This document shows, one piece after another, positions 1 through 12,000 of a DNA stretch of 64,000 bases. The stretch is from Rapana venosa. Its lineage: Eukaryota > Mollusca > Gastropoda > Neogastropoda > Muricidae. The notes beneath the pieces were generated by a model. The model did not search any database. It saw only the letters and a program-made list of their open reading frames with translations, and was not told the DNA's origin. Location: NCBI GenBank assembly GCA_028751875.1, contig CM054154.1, positions 56,352,369 through 56,416,368 of the forward strand, given 5' to 3'. Position numbers and translations under genes: made by a program. The stretch's first letter is position 1. Every line of letters starts with the position of its first letter.

Positions 1-3000
1 TTTTTTTGGGGGTTTTGTTGGGTGGGTTGTGTTGTGTTTGGGGGGGTTGTGTATGGTTGTTTTGTGGATTTTTTTTGTGTGTGTTTGTGGGGGTTGTGTT
101 GTGTGTGGTTTTTGGTGTGGGGGGTGGTGGTGTGTGTGGTTTTGGGGGTGTTTTGGTGTGTGTGTTGTTGTGTGTCTTTGTTGTGTGTTTTGTGTGGGTG
201 TTGTTGTGGTGTGTGTTTTTGGTGTTGGTGTGTGGTTTTGTGTTGTGTTGTGGTGTGTGTTTGTGTGGTGGGTGGGTTGTGTTGTGTTGTGTGTGTGGTT
301 TGGGGTGTGTTTGGGTGTGTTTTTTTGGGTTGGGTTTTTGGGGTGGTGGTGGTGGTGTTTTGGGGGGGTTTTTGGTGGGGTTTGGGGTTTTTGGTGGGGT
401 TTTTGGTGGTGGTTGTTGGTGGGTTTGTGGTGTGGTGTGGTTTTTTTGGGTGGTGGGGTTGGGGGTTTTTTGGGTTTTGTTTGGGGTTTGTGGGGGGGGG
501 GTTTTGGGGGGGGTTTTTGGGGGTTGGGGGTGGGTTTTTTGTTTTGGTGTGGGTGGGGGTTGGGTTGTTTTTTGGGTTTGGGGTTTTTGGGTGTGTTTTG
601 GGGGGTGGGGGGGTGTTGGGTGTGGGGTTTGTTTTTTTGGGTTGGGGGTTTTTGGGTTTTGGGGGGTTTTGGTTTTTTTTGGGTTTGGGTTTTTTTTGGG
701 GGGTTTTTGGGTGGTTTTGGGGGTTTTTGGTGTTTTTTTGGGGGTGGTGTTTGGGGGTTTGGGTTGTTTTTTTGGGTTTGTTTTTTTTGTTTTTTGGGGT
801 TTTGGGGTTTTTGGGGTTTGGTTTTGGTTTTTTGGGTGTGTTTGGGGTTTGGGGGGGGTTTTGGGGGTTGTTTTTTTTTGGGGGTGGGGTTTTTTTTTGG
901 TGGGTGGGGTTGTGGTTGGTTGTTTTGGGTTTGGGGGTTTGTTTTTTTGGGTGTTTTTGGGGGTGGTGTGTTTTTTTGTTTTTGGGTTTGGTGTGGTGTT
1001 TTGTGGTGTGGGGTTTGGGGTTGGGTTTTTTGGGTTGGGGTTTTGGTGTGGGTTTGGGTGTTTTGGTTTGGTGTTTTTGTTTTTTTTGGTGGGTGTTTTT
1101 TTTTTTTTTTTGGGGTTGGGTTTTGGGGGTTTTTTTTTGGTGGGGGGGGGTTTGGGTTGGGTTTGGGGGTTTTGTGGTTTGTTTTTTTGTTTTAGTTTTG
1201 GTTGGGTGGTTTGGGTGTTGGGTTTTGGGTTTGGGTGGGGTTTTTTTTTGGTTGGTGTTTTTTTTTGGGGTGTTGGGGGGGGTTTTTTGGGTTGTTTTTG
1301 GGTGTTTGTTGTGGTGGGTTTGGGGTGTGGGGTTTGTGGGGTTTTGGGGTTTTTGGTGGGTGGGTGGGGTGTGGTTTTGGTTGGTGGGTGTGGTTGTGTG
1401 GGGTGTGTTTGTGGGGGTGTTTTTGGGGTTTTGGTGTGTGTGTGGTTTGTGGGTTTGGGGTTTTGTGGGGGGTTTTGGTGTGGTGGGGGTGTGGTGTGGT
1501 GTTTGTGGGGGTTTTTGGGGGTGGGTTGGGGGTTGGTTTGGGTGTGTGGGTGTGGGGGGTTTTGTTTTTTTTTGGGGTGGGTTGTGTTTTTTGGGGGGGG
1601 TGTTTTTGGGTTTTTTGGGGGTGTGTGGGTGTGGGGTGGGGGGTTTGTTTGTGGGGGGGGGGTTTTGGGGGGTTTGTGTTTTGGGGGGTGTGTGTGGTGG
1701 GGTTTGTGTGGGTGGTGGTTGGGGGTTGGGTTTTGGTGGTTTGGGGGGTGGTGTTTGGGTTTGTTGGGGGTTGTGGGTGTGTTTGGGGGTTGTTGTGTGG
1801 GGGTTTGTTTGTGGGTTGTGGTTTGTTTGGGGGGTTTTTTGGGGTGTTGGGGGTTTTTGTGGTGGGAGTGGGGTTGGGTTTGGTTTTGGGTTGGTTGGGG
1901 TTTGGGGTGTTTGGTGTGGTTTTGGGGGTTTGGGTTTTTGGGTTGGTTTGGTTTTTTGGGGGGGGGGTTTTTTGGTGTTGTTTTTTGGGGTGTTTTTGGG
2001 TTGTTGTGGGGTTTTATGTGGTGGGTTTGTTTTGGGTGGGTTGGGGTGGGGTTGTTTTGTGGGTGTGGGTGGGTGGTGTTTGGGGGGGGGGTTTTGGGGT
2101 GGTTTTGGGGTGGGGGGGGTTTTTTGGGTTTTGGGGGTGGGGGGGTTTGGTGGGGGGGGGGGTTTTTTTTGGGTTGGGGGGGGTTGGGGGGTGGGTTTTT
2201 TGTGTGGTGGGGGTTGGGGTTTGGTTGTTTTGGTGTGGTGGGTTTGGGGGTTTGGGTGTTTGTGTTTGGGTTTGTGGTGGGTGGGTGGTGTGTTTTGGTG
2301 GGGGGTTTTGTGGGTGGGGGTTGGGGGGTTTTTGTTGTGGGGGGGTGTTTGTGGGGTTGTTTTTGTTGGGTGTGGTGGTTTTGTGGTTGGGGGGGGTGTG
2401 TTTGTGGTGTGGGGGGGTTTGTTTTGGTGTTTTGGGGTTGGGTGGTTTTTTTTGGTGTGGTTGGGGGGTTTTTTTGGGTGGGGTGTTTGGTTTGGGGGGT
2501 TTTTTTTTTGGGGGTTTGGGTGTTTTTTTGGGGGTGGTGTGTGTTGGGTGGGGGGTGGGGGGTTTTTTTTTGGGGTTTGGGTTTTGGGTTGTGGGTGGGG
2601 GTTTGTTGGGGTGGTGTTGGGTTTGTGTTTTGTGGTGTTTTGTTTTGGGGTGGGTGGTTTTGGGTTTTGGTTGGGGGTTGGGGGGTTTGGGGGTGGGGGG
2701 GTTTGTGGTGGGGGTTTGGGTTTTGGGTGGTGTTTTGGGGTTTTTTTTTTTTTTTGGGGGGGTTTTTGTTTTGTGGTGTTTGTGGGGGGGTGTTTGGGGG
2801 TTGGTTTGGGGGGGTTTTGGGTGGTGTGTTGGGGTGGTGTGTGTGGGTGTGTGGTTTTGGGGGGTTGGGGTTTTTTGGGGGGTGGTTTTTTGGTTGGGTG
2901 GGGTTTGGTTTTTGGGTTTTTTTTGGTGGTTGTTGGGTGTGTGTGGTTGGGGGGTTTTTGGGGGGGTGGGGTTTTGGGGTTGGGGTGTTTGGTGGTTTGG

Positions 3001-6000
3001 GGGGGTTTTTTGGGGGGTTTGGGTGTGTGGGGGGGGTTTGGTGGTGGGGGTGTGGGTGGGTTTGTTTTGGGGTTTTGGGTGTTGTTGGTGGGTTTGGTTT
3101 GTTTTTTTTGGGGGGGGGGGTGTGGGGGGGTTTGTTTTTTTGGGGTTGGGGTTTTGGGGGTTTTGTGGGGGTTGGGTGTGTTGTGTGGGGGTTTGTGTGG
3201 GTGGTTTTGTTTTGTTTTGGGTTTTGGTTTTTTTTGGTGTGGTGTTTTTGGGGGTGTGTTTGTTTGGGGGTTTGTTTTGGGTTTTTTGTTTGGGTTGGGG
3301 TTTGGGGGGTTGGGTTTTGGGGTGGTTTTGGGTTTTTGTTTTTGTTTGGTTTTTGTGTTTTGGGGTTTTTGTTGTTGTGGGTTTTTGTTGGTGGGGGTTT
3401 TGGGGGTTTTGGGGTTTGGGGGGGTTGGTTGGGTTGTTTTTTTTGGTGGGGGGGGGATGGTTTTGGTGGTTTTTTTGGGGGTTTGTGGGGTGGGGGGTTT
3501 GGTGGTGGGTTTGTTGGGGTTTGGGTGGGGGGGTTTGGGGTTTGGGTTTTTTTGGGTTTGGGGGGTTTTTGGTTTGGTTTTTTGGGGAAATTTGGTTTTT
3601 TTTGGGTTTTTTGGGGTGTTTTTGTTTGGGGGTTGGTTGTTTTGGTTTGGGGGGTTTTTTGGGGTTGTTTGGGGTTGGTTTTTGGGTTGTTTGTTTGGGT
3701 TGGTTGTTGTTTTTTGGGGGTTTTTGTGGTTGGTTTGTGTTGTTTTGGGGTTTGGGTTTTTTGTATTTTGGGGGGTTGTTTGGGTTTGTTTTTTGTGGTT
3801 TTGGGTGGGGGTTTTTTGGGGTGTTTTATTTTTGGGGGTTTGGGGTGTTGTTTTTTTTTGTTGTTTTTGGGTGGTTTAAAAGGTTGTGTTTGGGGTTGGG
3901 GGGGGGGTTGTTTTTGGGGTTTTTTGTTGTTTGTGGTTGGGTGGGGTTGTGTTTGGTTTTTTGGGGTTGTTTTTTGGTGTGGTGGGGTTTTTGGGTTTTT
4001 TTTGGTTTTTTTTGGGTTTTTTTGGTTTTGTGGGTTTTGTTTTTTGGTTTTGTTTGGGTTGTGTTTTTGGGGGTTTTTTTTTTTTTTTGGGGGTTTTTTG
4101 GTTTTTTTTTTTTTTTTTGGGTTTTTTTTGGGGTTTGGGGGTTGTGTTTTGGGTTTTTGGGGTTTTTGGTTTTTTTGTGGGGGTTTTGGGTTGGTGTGGT
4201 GGGGTTGGTTTGTGGTGGGTTTGTTTTGGGGGGTGTTTTTTTTGGGTTTTTTGGTGGTTTTTTTGGGTTGGGGGTGTGGTGTGTTTTTTGGGTTTTGGGG
4301 GTTGGGGTTGTGTGTGGTGTGTGTGTATGTTGTGGTGTTGTTGGTTGGTTTTGTGTTTTGTTTGGGGGGTGTGTTTTTTTGGTGTTTTTTGGGGGGGTTT
4401 TGGTGTGGGTTTTTGGTGGTTTGTGTGGGGGGTGTGTGTTGTGGTGTGGTGTGTGTGGGGGTTGGGTTTTTTTTGTGGTGTGGGGTGTGGGGGGTGGGGT
4501 TTGGTGTGGTTTGTGGTGTGGTTGTGTGTTGGGGGTGTTTGTTGTGGGTGTGGTTGGTGTGGTGTGTTTTGTGTGGTGTGGGTGGGGGGGTTGTGTGTGG
4601 TTTGGGGTTGGGGGGTTTGGGGGGTTGGTTGGTTGTGGGTGTGGGGGGTGGTGGGGGTGTGTTTTTTGGGTGGTGTGTGGGTGGTGTGGTGTGTTTGTTT
4701 TTGGGGTGTTGGTTGAGGGTGTTGGGGTGTGTTGGTGTGGGTTTTTTGGGGGTGGGTGGGTGTTGGGTGGTTGGTGGGGGGGTGGGTTTTGTTGGGTTGG
4801 TGTGGTGTGTGGTTGTGTGGTGTGTTTGTGGTGGTGTTTTGGGTGGGTGTTGTTTGGGTGTGTGTTGGGTGGGGGTGGGTGTTTTTGTTTTGTTGGGGGG
4901 GTGTGGTGGTTTGGGTGTGGGTGTGTGGGTTGGTTGGTGTGTTTGTGGGGGTGTGTTTGGGTGGGGTGTTTTTTTGTGTGGTTGGTGGTGTGGTGTTTTT
5001 GGGGGGGGTTGTTGTGGGGTGGGGTGTTTTGGGGGGTGGGTTTGTGGGGTGGGGTTTGTTGTGTGGGTGTGTGTGTTGTTGTTGTGGTGTGGGTTTGGTT
5101 GGGTGGTGGTTTGGGGGGTTGTGTGTTTTGGTGTGGTGGGGTTTTTGGGGGTTTGGTTTTGGGGTTTGGTGTTTTTTGGTTTGGGTGGGGGGGGTTGGGT
5201 GGGTTGGGGGTGGTGTGTGGTTTTTGTGTTTGGGTGGGGGTTTTGGGTTTGGTTTTTTGGTGTGGGGGTGTTTGTGGGTGGTTGGTGGGGGGTGTTTTTG
5301 TTGGGTGTGGTGTTTTTTTGTGGTTTGTGTGTGGGGGGTTGGGGGGGGGGGTTTGGTGTGGTTTTTTGGGTGGTGTGGGTGTTTGGGTTGGGGGGGTGTG
5401 GTGTGGTTTGTGGTGTGGGGGTGTTTTGGGTGTTGTGTGGGTGTTTTTTGTGGTGTGGGGTTTTGTGGTGGGGGTGTGTGTGGTGGGGGTTGGGGTTTGG
5501 GGTGTGTGTGTGGTTGGGTGGGTGGTGTTTTTTGGTTTGGGGGTTTTGGGGGGGTTTGTGTGTGGGGTGTGTGGTGGGTGTGTTTGTGGGTGGTGGTTGG
5601 GGTTTTTGGTGTGTGTGGGGTTTTTGTGTTTGGGGTGTGGGGTTGGGTTTTTGGGTTGGGTGTGTTTTGGGTGGGGTGGTTTTTTGTTGTTGGTTGGTTG
5701 GTTGGTGTTTTTTTTTTTGGGTGTTTTGGGGGGTTTTGGTTGGGGGTGTGTTTTTTTTTGGTTTGTTGTGGGTTTGGGGGGGTTTTTGGGGGGGTGGGGG
5801 GGGGGGGGGGGGGGGTTTTTGGTTTTGTGGTTTGTGTTTTTAGGTGGGGTTGGGTGTGGGTTTTGGGGTTGGGGTTGTGTGGTGTGGTTTTTTGGGTTGG
5901 TGGGTGGGGGTGATGGTTTGGGTTTTGTTGTTGGGGTGGGGTTGGGGTTTTTGGTTGTTTTGGGGGGTTTTGTGGGTTGTGGTGGGGGGTTTGGGGTGGG

Positions 6001-9000
6001 TTTGGGGGGTTTTTTGTTTGTGGGGGGGGGGGGGGGGGGGGGTTGTTTTGGTTGGGGGTTGTTTTGTGGGGTGGTTGGGTTGGTGTGTGGGGGGGTTGGG
6101 GGGGTGGGGTGGGGTTTTTGGGGATTTTTGGGGGGTTTTGGGGTGTGGTGGGAGTGTTGTGTGTTGGGGGTGTGGGGGTTGGGGTTTGGGGGTGGGTGTT
6201 TTGGGTTTGGGGGTTTTTGGGGGTTGGGGTTTTGGGTTTGGGGGGTTTTTTGGGTGGGGGGTGTGTTTTTGAGGAGTTGGGGTTTGTGGGGGGGGTTTGT
6301 GGGTGGTGTGTTGGTAGTTGGGTTTGGGTGGGGGTTTTTTTGGTGTGTGTGTTTTTTTGGGGTTTTGATGGGTGGGGTTTTGGGTTGGGGTGTGTGGTGT
6401 GGTTTGTGGGGTTTTTTTTGGTGGGTTTTTTATTTTTTTTTGGGTGGGGTTTTTGTTTGGTTTTTTTTTTTGGGTGATTTTTGTGGTTTTTTTGGGGTTT
6501 GGTGTGGGGGGGTTTTTTTGTTGTTTGTTTTGGGGTTGTTTTTGGGGGGGTGTGTTTTTGTTTATTTTTGGGGGGTTGGGTTGGGGGTGTTTTGTGGTGG
6601 GTTTTGGTTTTTGGGGTTGTTTTGGTGTGTTTTTGTGGGGTTGTGGTTTTTGGGGGTTTGTGTGTTTGGGTTTTTTGTGGTGGGTTGTTTTTTTTTGGGG
6701 TTTTGGGTTTGGGGTTTGGGGTTTTTTGGTGGGTTTTGTTTTTGGTTTTGGGGGTGGGGGTTTGTGGTTGGGTTTTTGGTGGGGGGTTTTGGGTTTTTGG
6801 TTTTTTGGGGTTGTTTGTTTGTTTTTGGGTTGGGGGGGGTTTTTTTTTGGTTTTTTTGGGGGTGTTTTGTGTGGGGGGGGTTTTGGGTTTTATTTAAAAG
6901 GTTTTTTTTTGGGGTTTTTTTTTTTTTGGGGGTTTTTTTTTTTTTTTTTTGTGTGGTTGGGGGGTTTTGGTTTATGTTTTGGGTTTTGTGGGGGGGTTTT
7001 TTTTGGGGTTTTTGTTTTGGGGGTTTGGTTTAGGGGGGGGGGGTTTTTGGGGGTTGGGGGGTTTTTTTTTTGGGTTTGGGGGGTGGGGTTGGGGTTTTTG
7101 GGTTGTGGGTTTGGTGTTTTTTTTTGGGTTTTTTTTTTTTGGGTTTGTTTTGGGTTTTAAGGGGTGTTTGGGGGGGGGGTTTTTGTTTTAATTTTGGTAT
7201 TTGGTTTTTTTGGGGTTTTTGTTTTTTGGGGGGTTGGGGGTTTTGGGTGTGTTTTTTGTTGGTTTGTTTTTTGTTTTGGATAATATTTTTTTTTTTTTTT
7301 TTTTGGTGGGTTTTTTTTGTTGTTTAAAATTTTTGGTTTTGGTGTGGGTTTTGTGGTTTGTGTTTTTTTGTTTTTTTTGGGGGGGGGGTGGTTTTTGGGT
7401 TTTTTTTTTGGGGGGGTTTTTTGGGGGGGTTTTTTTTTTTTTTTTTTGTGTTTTTGTGTTTTTGGGTGGGTTTTTTTGTTTTTGGTTGGTTTATTTTGTT
7501 TTTGTTTTGGGGGGTTTTTTTTTTGGTTTTTTTTTTTTTTTTTTTTTTTTGTTTGGTTTTTGGTTGGTTTTTTGGTTTTGTTTGTTTTTTTGGGTTTGGT
7601 TTGGGTTTTTTTGTGGTTTTTTTGTGGTTGGGTTTGGGGGGGGTGGTTGTGGTTTGGTGGTGTTTTTTGTGTTGTTGTGGTGGTTGGGGGTGGGGGTGGT
7701 GGTTTGGTTTTTGTGGTTTTGTTTTGTGTGTGGTGGGTTTTGTGGTGTTTTGTTGTGGTTTTTTGGTTTGGTTTTTTTTTTTTTTTTATGTTTTTTTTGG
7801 TTTTTTGTTTTTTTGTTTGGTTTTTTTGTGGTTTTTTGGGGTGGTTTTTGGTTGTTGTTTTTGGTTTTTTTTTTTGGGTGTGGGTGGTTTTTTTTTGTTT
7901 TTGTTTTTGGGTTTTTGGGGTTGTGGGTTTTTTGGGGGTTTTTGTTTTTTTGTTTTTGGGGGTTTGGGTTTTTGGTTTTGTTTTTTTTTTTGGTGGTTTT
8001 TTTTTTTTTTTTTTTTGGTGTTTTTTTTGGGGGTTGTTTTTTTTTTGGGTGTTTTTTTTTTTTTTTTTTTTTTTTTGTTTTTTTGGGGGGGGTTTGTTTT
8101 GGGTGTGGTTTTTTTTTGTTTTTGGTTGGGGTTTTTTTTTTTTGGTGTGTTTTGGGGTGTGGGTGTTTGTTTGGTGGTTTTTGGTTGTTGGGTGGGGGTG
8201 TTGGGGGGTTTTAAGTTTTTGTTTTTGTTGTGTTTTTTTGTTGTGGTGTTGGGGGTTGTGGTTTTTGGTTGGTGTGTTTGGGGGTTGTTTGTGGTGGGGT
8301 GTGTGGAGTGGGGGGTTTTTGGTGTTTTTTGGTTTTGGTGGTGTGGGGGGGTTTTTGTTTTGTGGGTTTTTTGGGGTGTTTTTGGTGGGGTTGGGGTGTG
8401 GTGGGTGTTGGGGTTTTGGTTGGGGTTGGGTGGTTTGTGGGTGTGGTTGGGTGTGGGTGTTTTTGGGTTGGTGGGGTTTTTGGGGGTTTTTTTAAATTTT
8501 TTGGGGGGTTGGGTGTGTTGGGTTTGTGTTTGGGTTGGTGTTGTTGGTTGGTTGGGGGGGTTTTGTTTTTGGTTGGTTTTTGTGGTGTGTGTTTTGGGGT
8601 GGTTGTTTTGTTGGTTGGGGTGTTTTTTTGGGTGTGTTTGTGGGGGGGTGTGTGGTGGGTGGTTTGTTTTGGTGGTTGTTTTTGTGGTTGGTGTGTTGGG
8701 GGTGGTGTGTTTTGGGGGATGGTGTGTTTGTTTTTTGTGGGTGGTGTGTGGGTGTTGGTTTTTGGTGTGTGGGTTTTGTGGTGGTGTTTGGGTTTTGGTG
8801 GGGGGGGTTGGTGTGTGGTGTTTGTGTGGTGTGGGTGTGTGGGTGTGGGTGTTGGGGTGTGGTTGTGTTGGGGGTGTTTTTGGTGGTGTGGTGTTGTGGT
8901 TTTTGTTTGTGGTTGTTTTTGTTTTGTGGGTTTGTTTTTTGGGTGGTTGTGTTTGGGGGTTTTGGGGGTTGGGTGGTTGTTTTTGGGTGGGGTGTTTGTT

Positions 9001-12000
9001 TTTGTTGTGTGGGTTTTTTTTTTTTTGGTTGGGTTGGTTTTTGGGGGGTTTTTGTGGTGTGGGGGTGTTGTTTGTTTTTTTGTGTGGGTTGGGTGTGTGT
9101 GTTGGTTTTTTTGTGGTTTGGGGTGTTTTTTTTGGGTTTGTGTGGGTTGTTGTGTGGGTGGTGGTGTGGTGTGTGGTGGTGTTTGTTTGGTGGGTGGGGT
9201 TTTGGGGTTGGTTGTGTGTGTGGGTTGGGGGTGTTGTGGTTTGGTTTTTTTGGTTTGGTGTGTGTGGTGTGGTGTGTTGGGGTTGGGGTGGGGTGGGGTT
9301 TGGTGGGGTGTGGTGGGTGTTGTTTTTGGTGGGGGTGTTTTTGGGTTTTTGGTGGGTGTGTGGGGTGTGGTGTGTTGGGGGGTGAGGTTGTGTTGTGGTG
9401 GGGTTTTTTGGGTGGGTTTTTTTTGGTTGGGGGGGTTTTTGTGGTGTGGTGTGTTTGGTGTGTGTGTGGTGTGGTGTGGTGTTTGTGGTGTGGTTTTTGT
9501 GGGTGTGGTGTGTTTGGTGGGTGGTTTTGTGGTGTGTTTGTGGGGGGGTTGTTGTGGGTGGTGTTTTGGGGTGGGGGTGTGTGTTTTGGTGGTGTTGTGT
9601 GGGGGTTGGTGTGTTTTGTGGTGTGGTGTTGTTTGGGGGTGTGTGTTTGTGGTGTGTGGGGTTTGTGGTGGGTGTGGTTGTGGTGTTGGTTGTTGGGGGG
9701 GGTGTTGTTTGTGGTGTGGTTGGTGTGGTGTGGTGTTTTTGTGGGTTTGGTGGTTTTTTTTTGGTTTGTGGTGTGTTTGTGGTGTGGTTTTTTGGGTGGT
9801 GTGTGTGTGTGTGGTGTGGGGTTTTGTGGTGGGGGGTGTTTGTGGTGGGTTTGGGGTGTGGGTGTTTGGTGTGGGGGGTTTTTGGTGGTGTTTTGTGGTG
9901 GGGTGTGTTTGTGGTGTGGTTTGTTGGGGTTTTGTGGTTTTTTTGGGGTTTTGGGGTGTGGGGGGGTGGTTGTGGGGGGTTTTTGGGGTTTTGGTGGGTG
10001 TGTGGGTGTGGTGTTTTGGTTTGGGGTGGGGTTTGTGGTGTGTGTTTTTGGGGTGGGTGGGTGTGGGTTTTGGGGTTGGGGTTTTGGGTGGTGTTGTTTG
10101 TGGGTGGTGTTTTTGGGGTGTGGTGGGTTTTTTTGGGTGGTTTTTTTGTTGTTGTTTTTGTTGTGTGGGTGGTGTGTTTTTTTTTTTTTTTTTTGTTTGT
10201 TGTTTTTGGGGTTTTTTTTTTTTTTGGTTTTTTTGGGGTTTTTTTGTGGGGGTTGTTTTGTTTTGGTTTTGGGTTTTTTGTTTTTTGGTTGGTGTTTTTG
10301 TTGTGGTTTTTTGTGTGGGTGGTTTTGGGGTGTGGGTTTTTGTTTTTTTTTTTGGTTTTTTTTTGTTTTGTTTTTTTTTGTGTTTTTGGGTTTTTGTGGT
10401 TTGTTTTTTTTGGTGTGTTTTGGGTGGTTTTTGTTGGGGTTGGTGTTTTTGGTGTGGTGGGGTTTTTGGTGGGTGGTTGGGGTTGTTTGGGGTTTTTTGG
10501 GTGGTGTTAGGGTTTTTTGTTTTTGTGGTTGTTTGGGGTTTTGGGTTTTGGGGGTTTTTTGTTTTTGGTTTGTTTTTTTGTTTGGGGTTGGTGTTTTGGG
10601 TTGGGGTTTGTTGTGGGGGGGTTGTTTTGTTGGGGATGGTTGTGTGTTTTGTTTGGGGTGTTGTTGTGGTTTTTGTTTTGGTTTTTTGGGGGTTTTGGGT
10701 TGTTTGTTTTTGTGGTTTTTGGTGTGGGGGTGTGGTGTGGTTGGGTTTTTGGTTTGGGGGGGGGGTTGGGGTTTGGGGGAGGTGTGGTGTGGTGTTGTTT
10801 GGGTTTTTGGGTGTTGTTTTGTTGGTTTGGTTTGTTGGGTGGTTTGGTTTTGTTGGTTGTTGGGGTTGGGGTGGTGGGTTGTGTGTTTTGTTGGGGGTGG
10901 TTTGGGGTTGTTTGTGGGTGTTTGTTGTGGTGGGGTTATGTGGTGGGGGTTGTGGGGTGGGGTTTGGGGGTGTTTGTGGGGGTTTTTTGGTTGGGGGGGT
11001 TGTGGGGGTGGGGTTTTTGGGGGGGTGGTTGTGGTGGGTGGTTGTTTTGGGTTTGTTTTGGGGTGGGGGGGTGTTTTGGGGGGTTGGTGTGGTGTGATGT
11101 GGTGTTGGGTTGGGGTTGTGGTGGGGTTTTGGTTTGTGGTAAGGTGGTTTTGTGTGTGTGGGGTGTGTGGTGGTGTGGTTTTTGGTGTTTGTGGTTGTGT
11201 GTTTGTGGTTTTGGGTGTTTTGGGGTGTGGTGGGGGTTTGTGGTTTGGGTGGGGGTGTGGTTGGTTTTTGGGTGTGTGTGGGGGGTGGTTTGGGGTGGGG
11301 TTGTTTGTGGGGGGAGGTGTTTGTTGGGGGGTGTGGTTGTGGTTTTGGTGTTTTTTAGTGTGTGTGTTGTGTGTGGGTGGTGTGTTTTTGGTGTGTGGGG
11401 GGTTGTGGTGTGTTTGTGGTGTGGGTGTTTGGGGTTTTGGGGGTGGTTGGGGGGTTGGGTGGTGTGTGTGTGGTTGTGTGTTTGTGGGGTGGTTTTGTTG
11501 TGTTTTTTGGTGTGTGTTTGTGGTTGTGTGTTTTTGGTGGTTGGTGTTTGTGGTGGGGTGTGTTTTTTTGGGGGGGGTTTGGGGGGTGGTGTGGTGGGGG
11601 TTTTGTGTGGTTGTGGGTTTTTTGGGTGGGTGTTTGTTTTTGTGGTGTGGTGGTTTTGTGGTGTGGTTGTTTTGGTGTGGTGTTTGGGTGGGGTGTGTTT
11701 GGGGTTGGTGTGTTTGGGGTTTTGGGGTGTGTTTGTGGTGGGGTGTTGTGGTGGTGTGGTGTGTTTGTGGTGTGGTGTGGTGTGGTGTGGTGTGTTTGGT
11801 GTGGGGGTGTTTGTGGGTTTTTGTGGTGGGGTGTGTTTTGTGGTGTGGTGGGGTGTTGGTGGGTGGGTTTGTGGTTGGTGTTTGTGTGGTGTGTTTGGGG
11901 TGTGGTTTTTTTTTGGTGTTTGTGTTTGTTGGGGTTGGTGGTGGGGTTTTTTGTGGGTGGTGTGTGGGGGTGTGGTTTTTGGGGGTTTGGTGTGTTTGTG

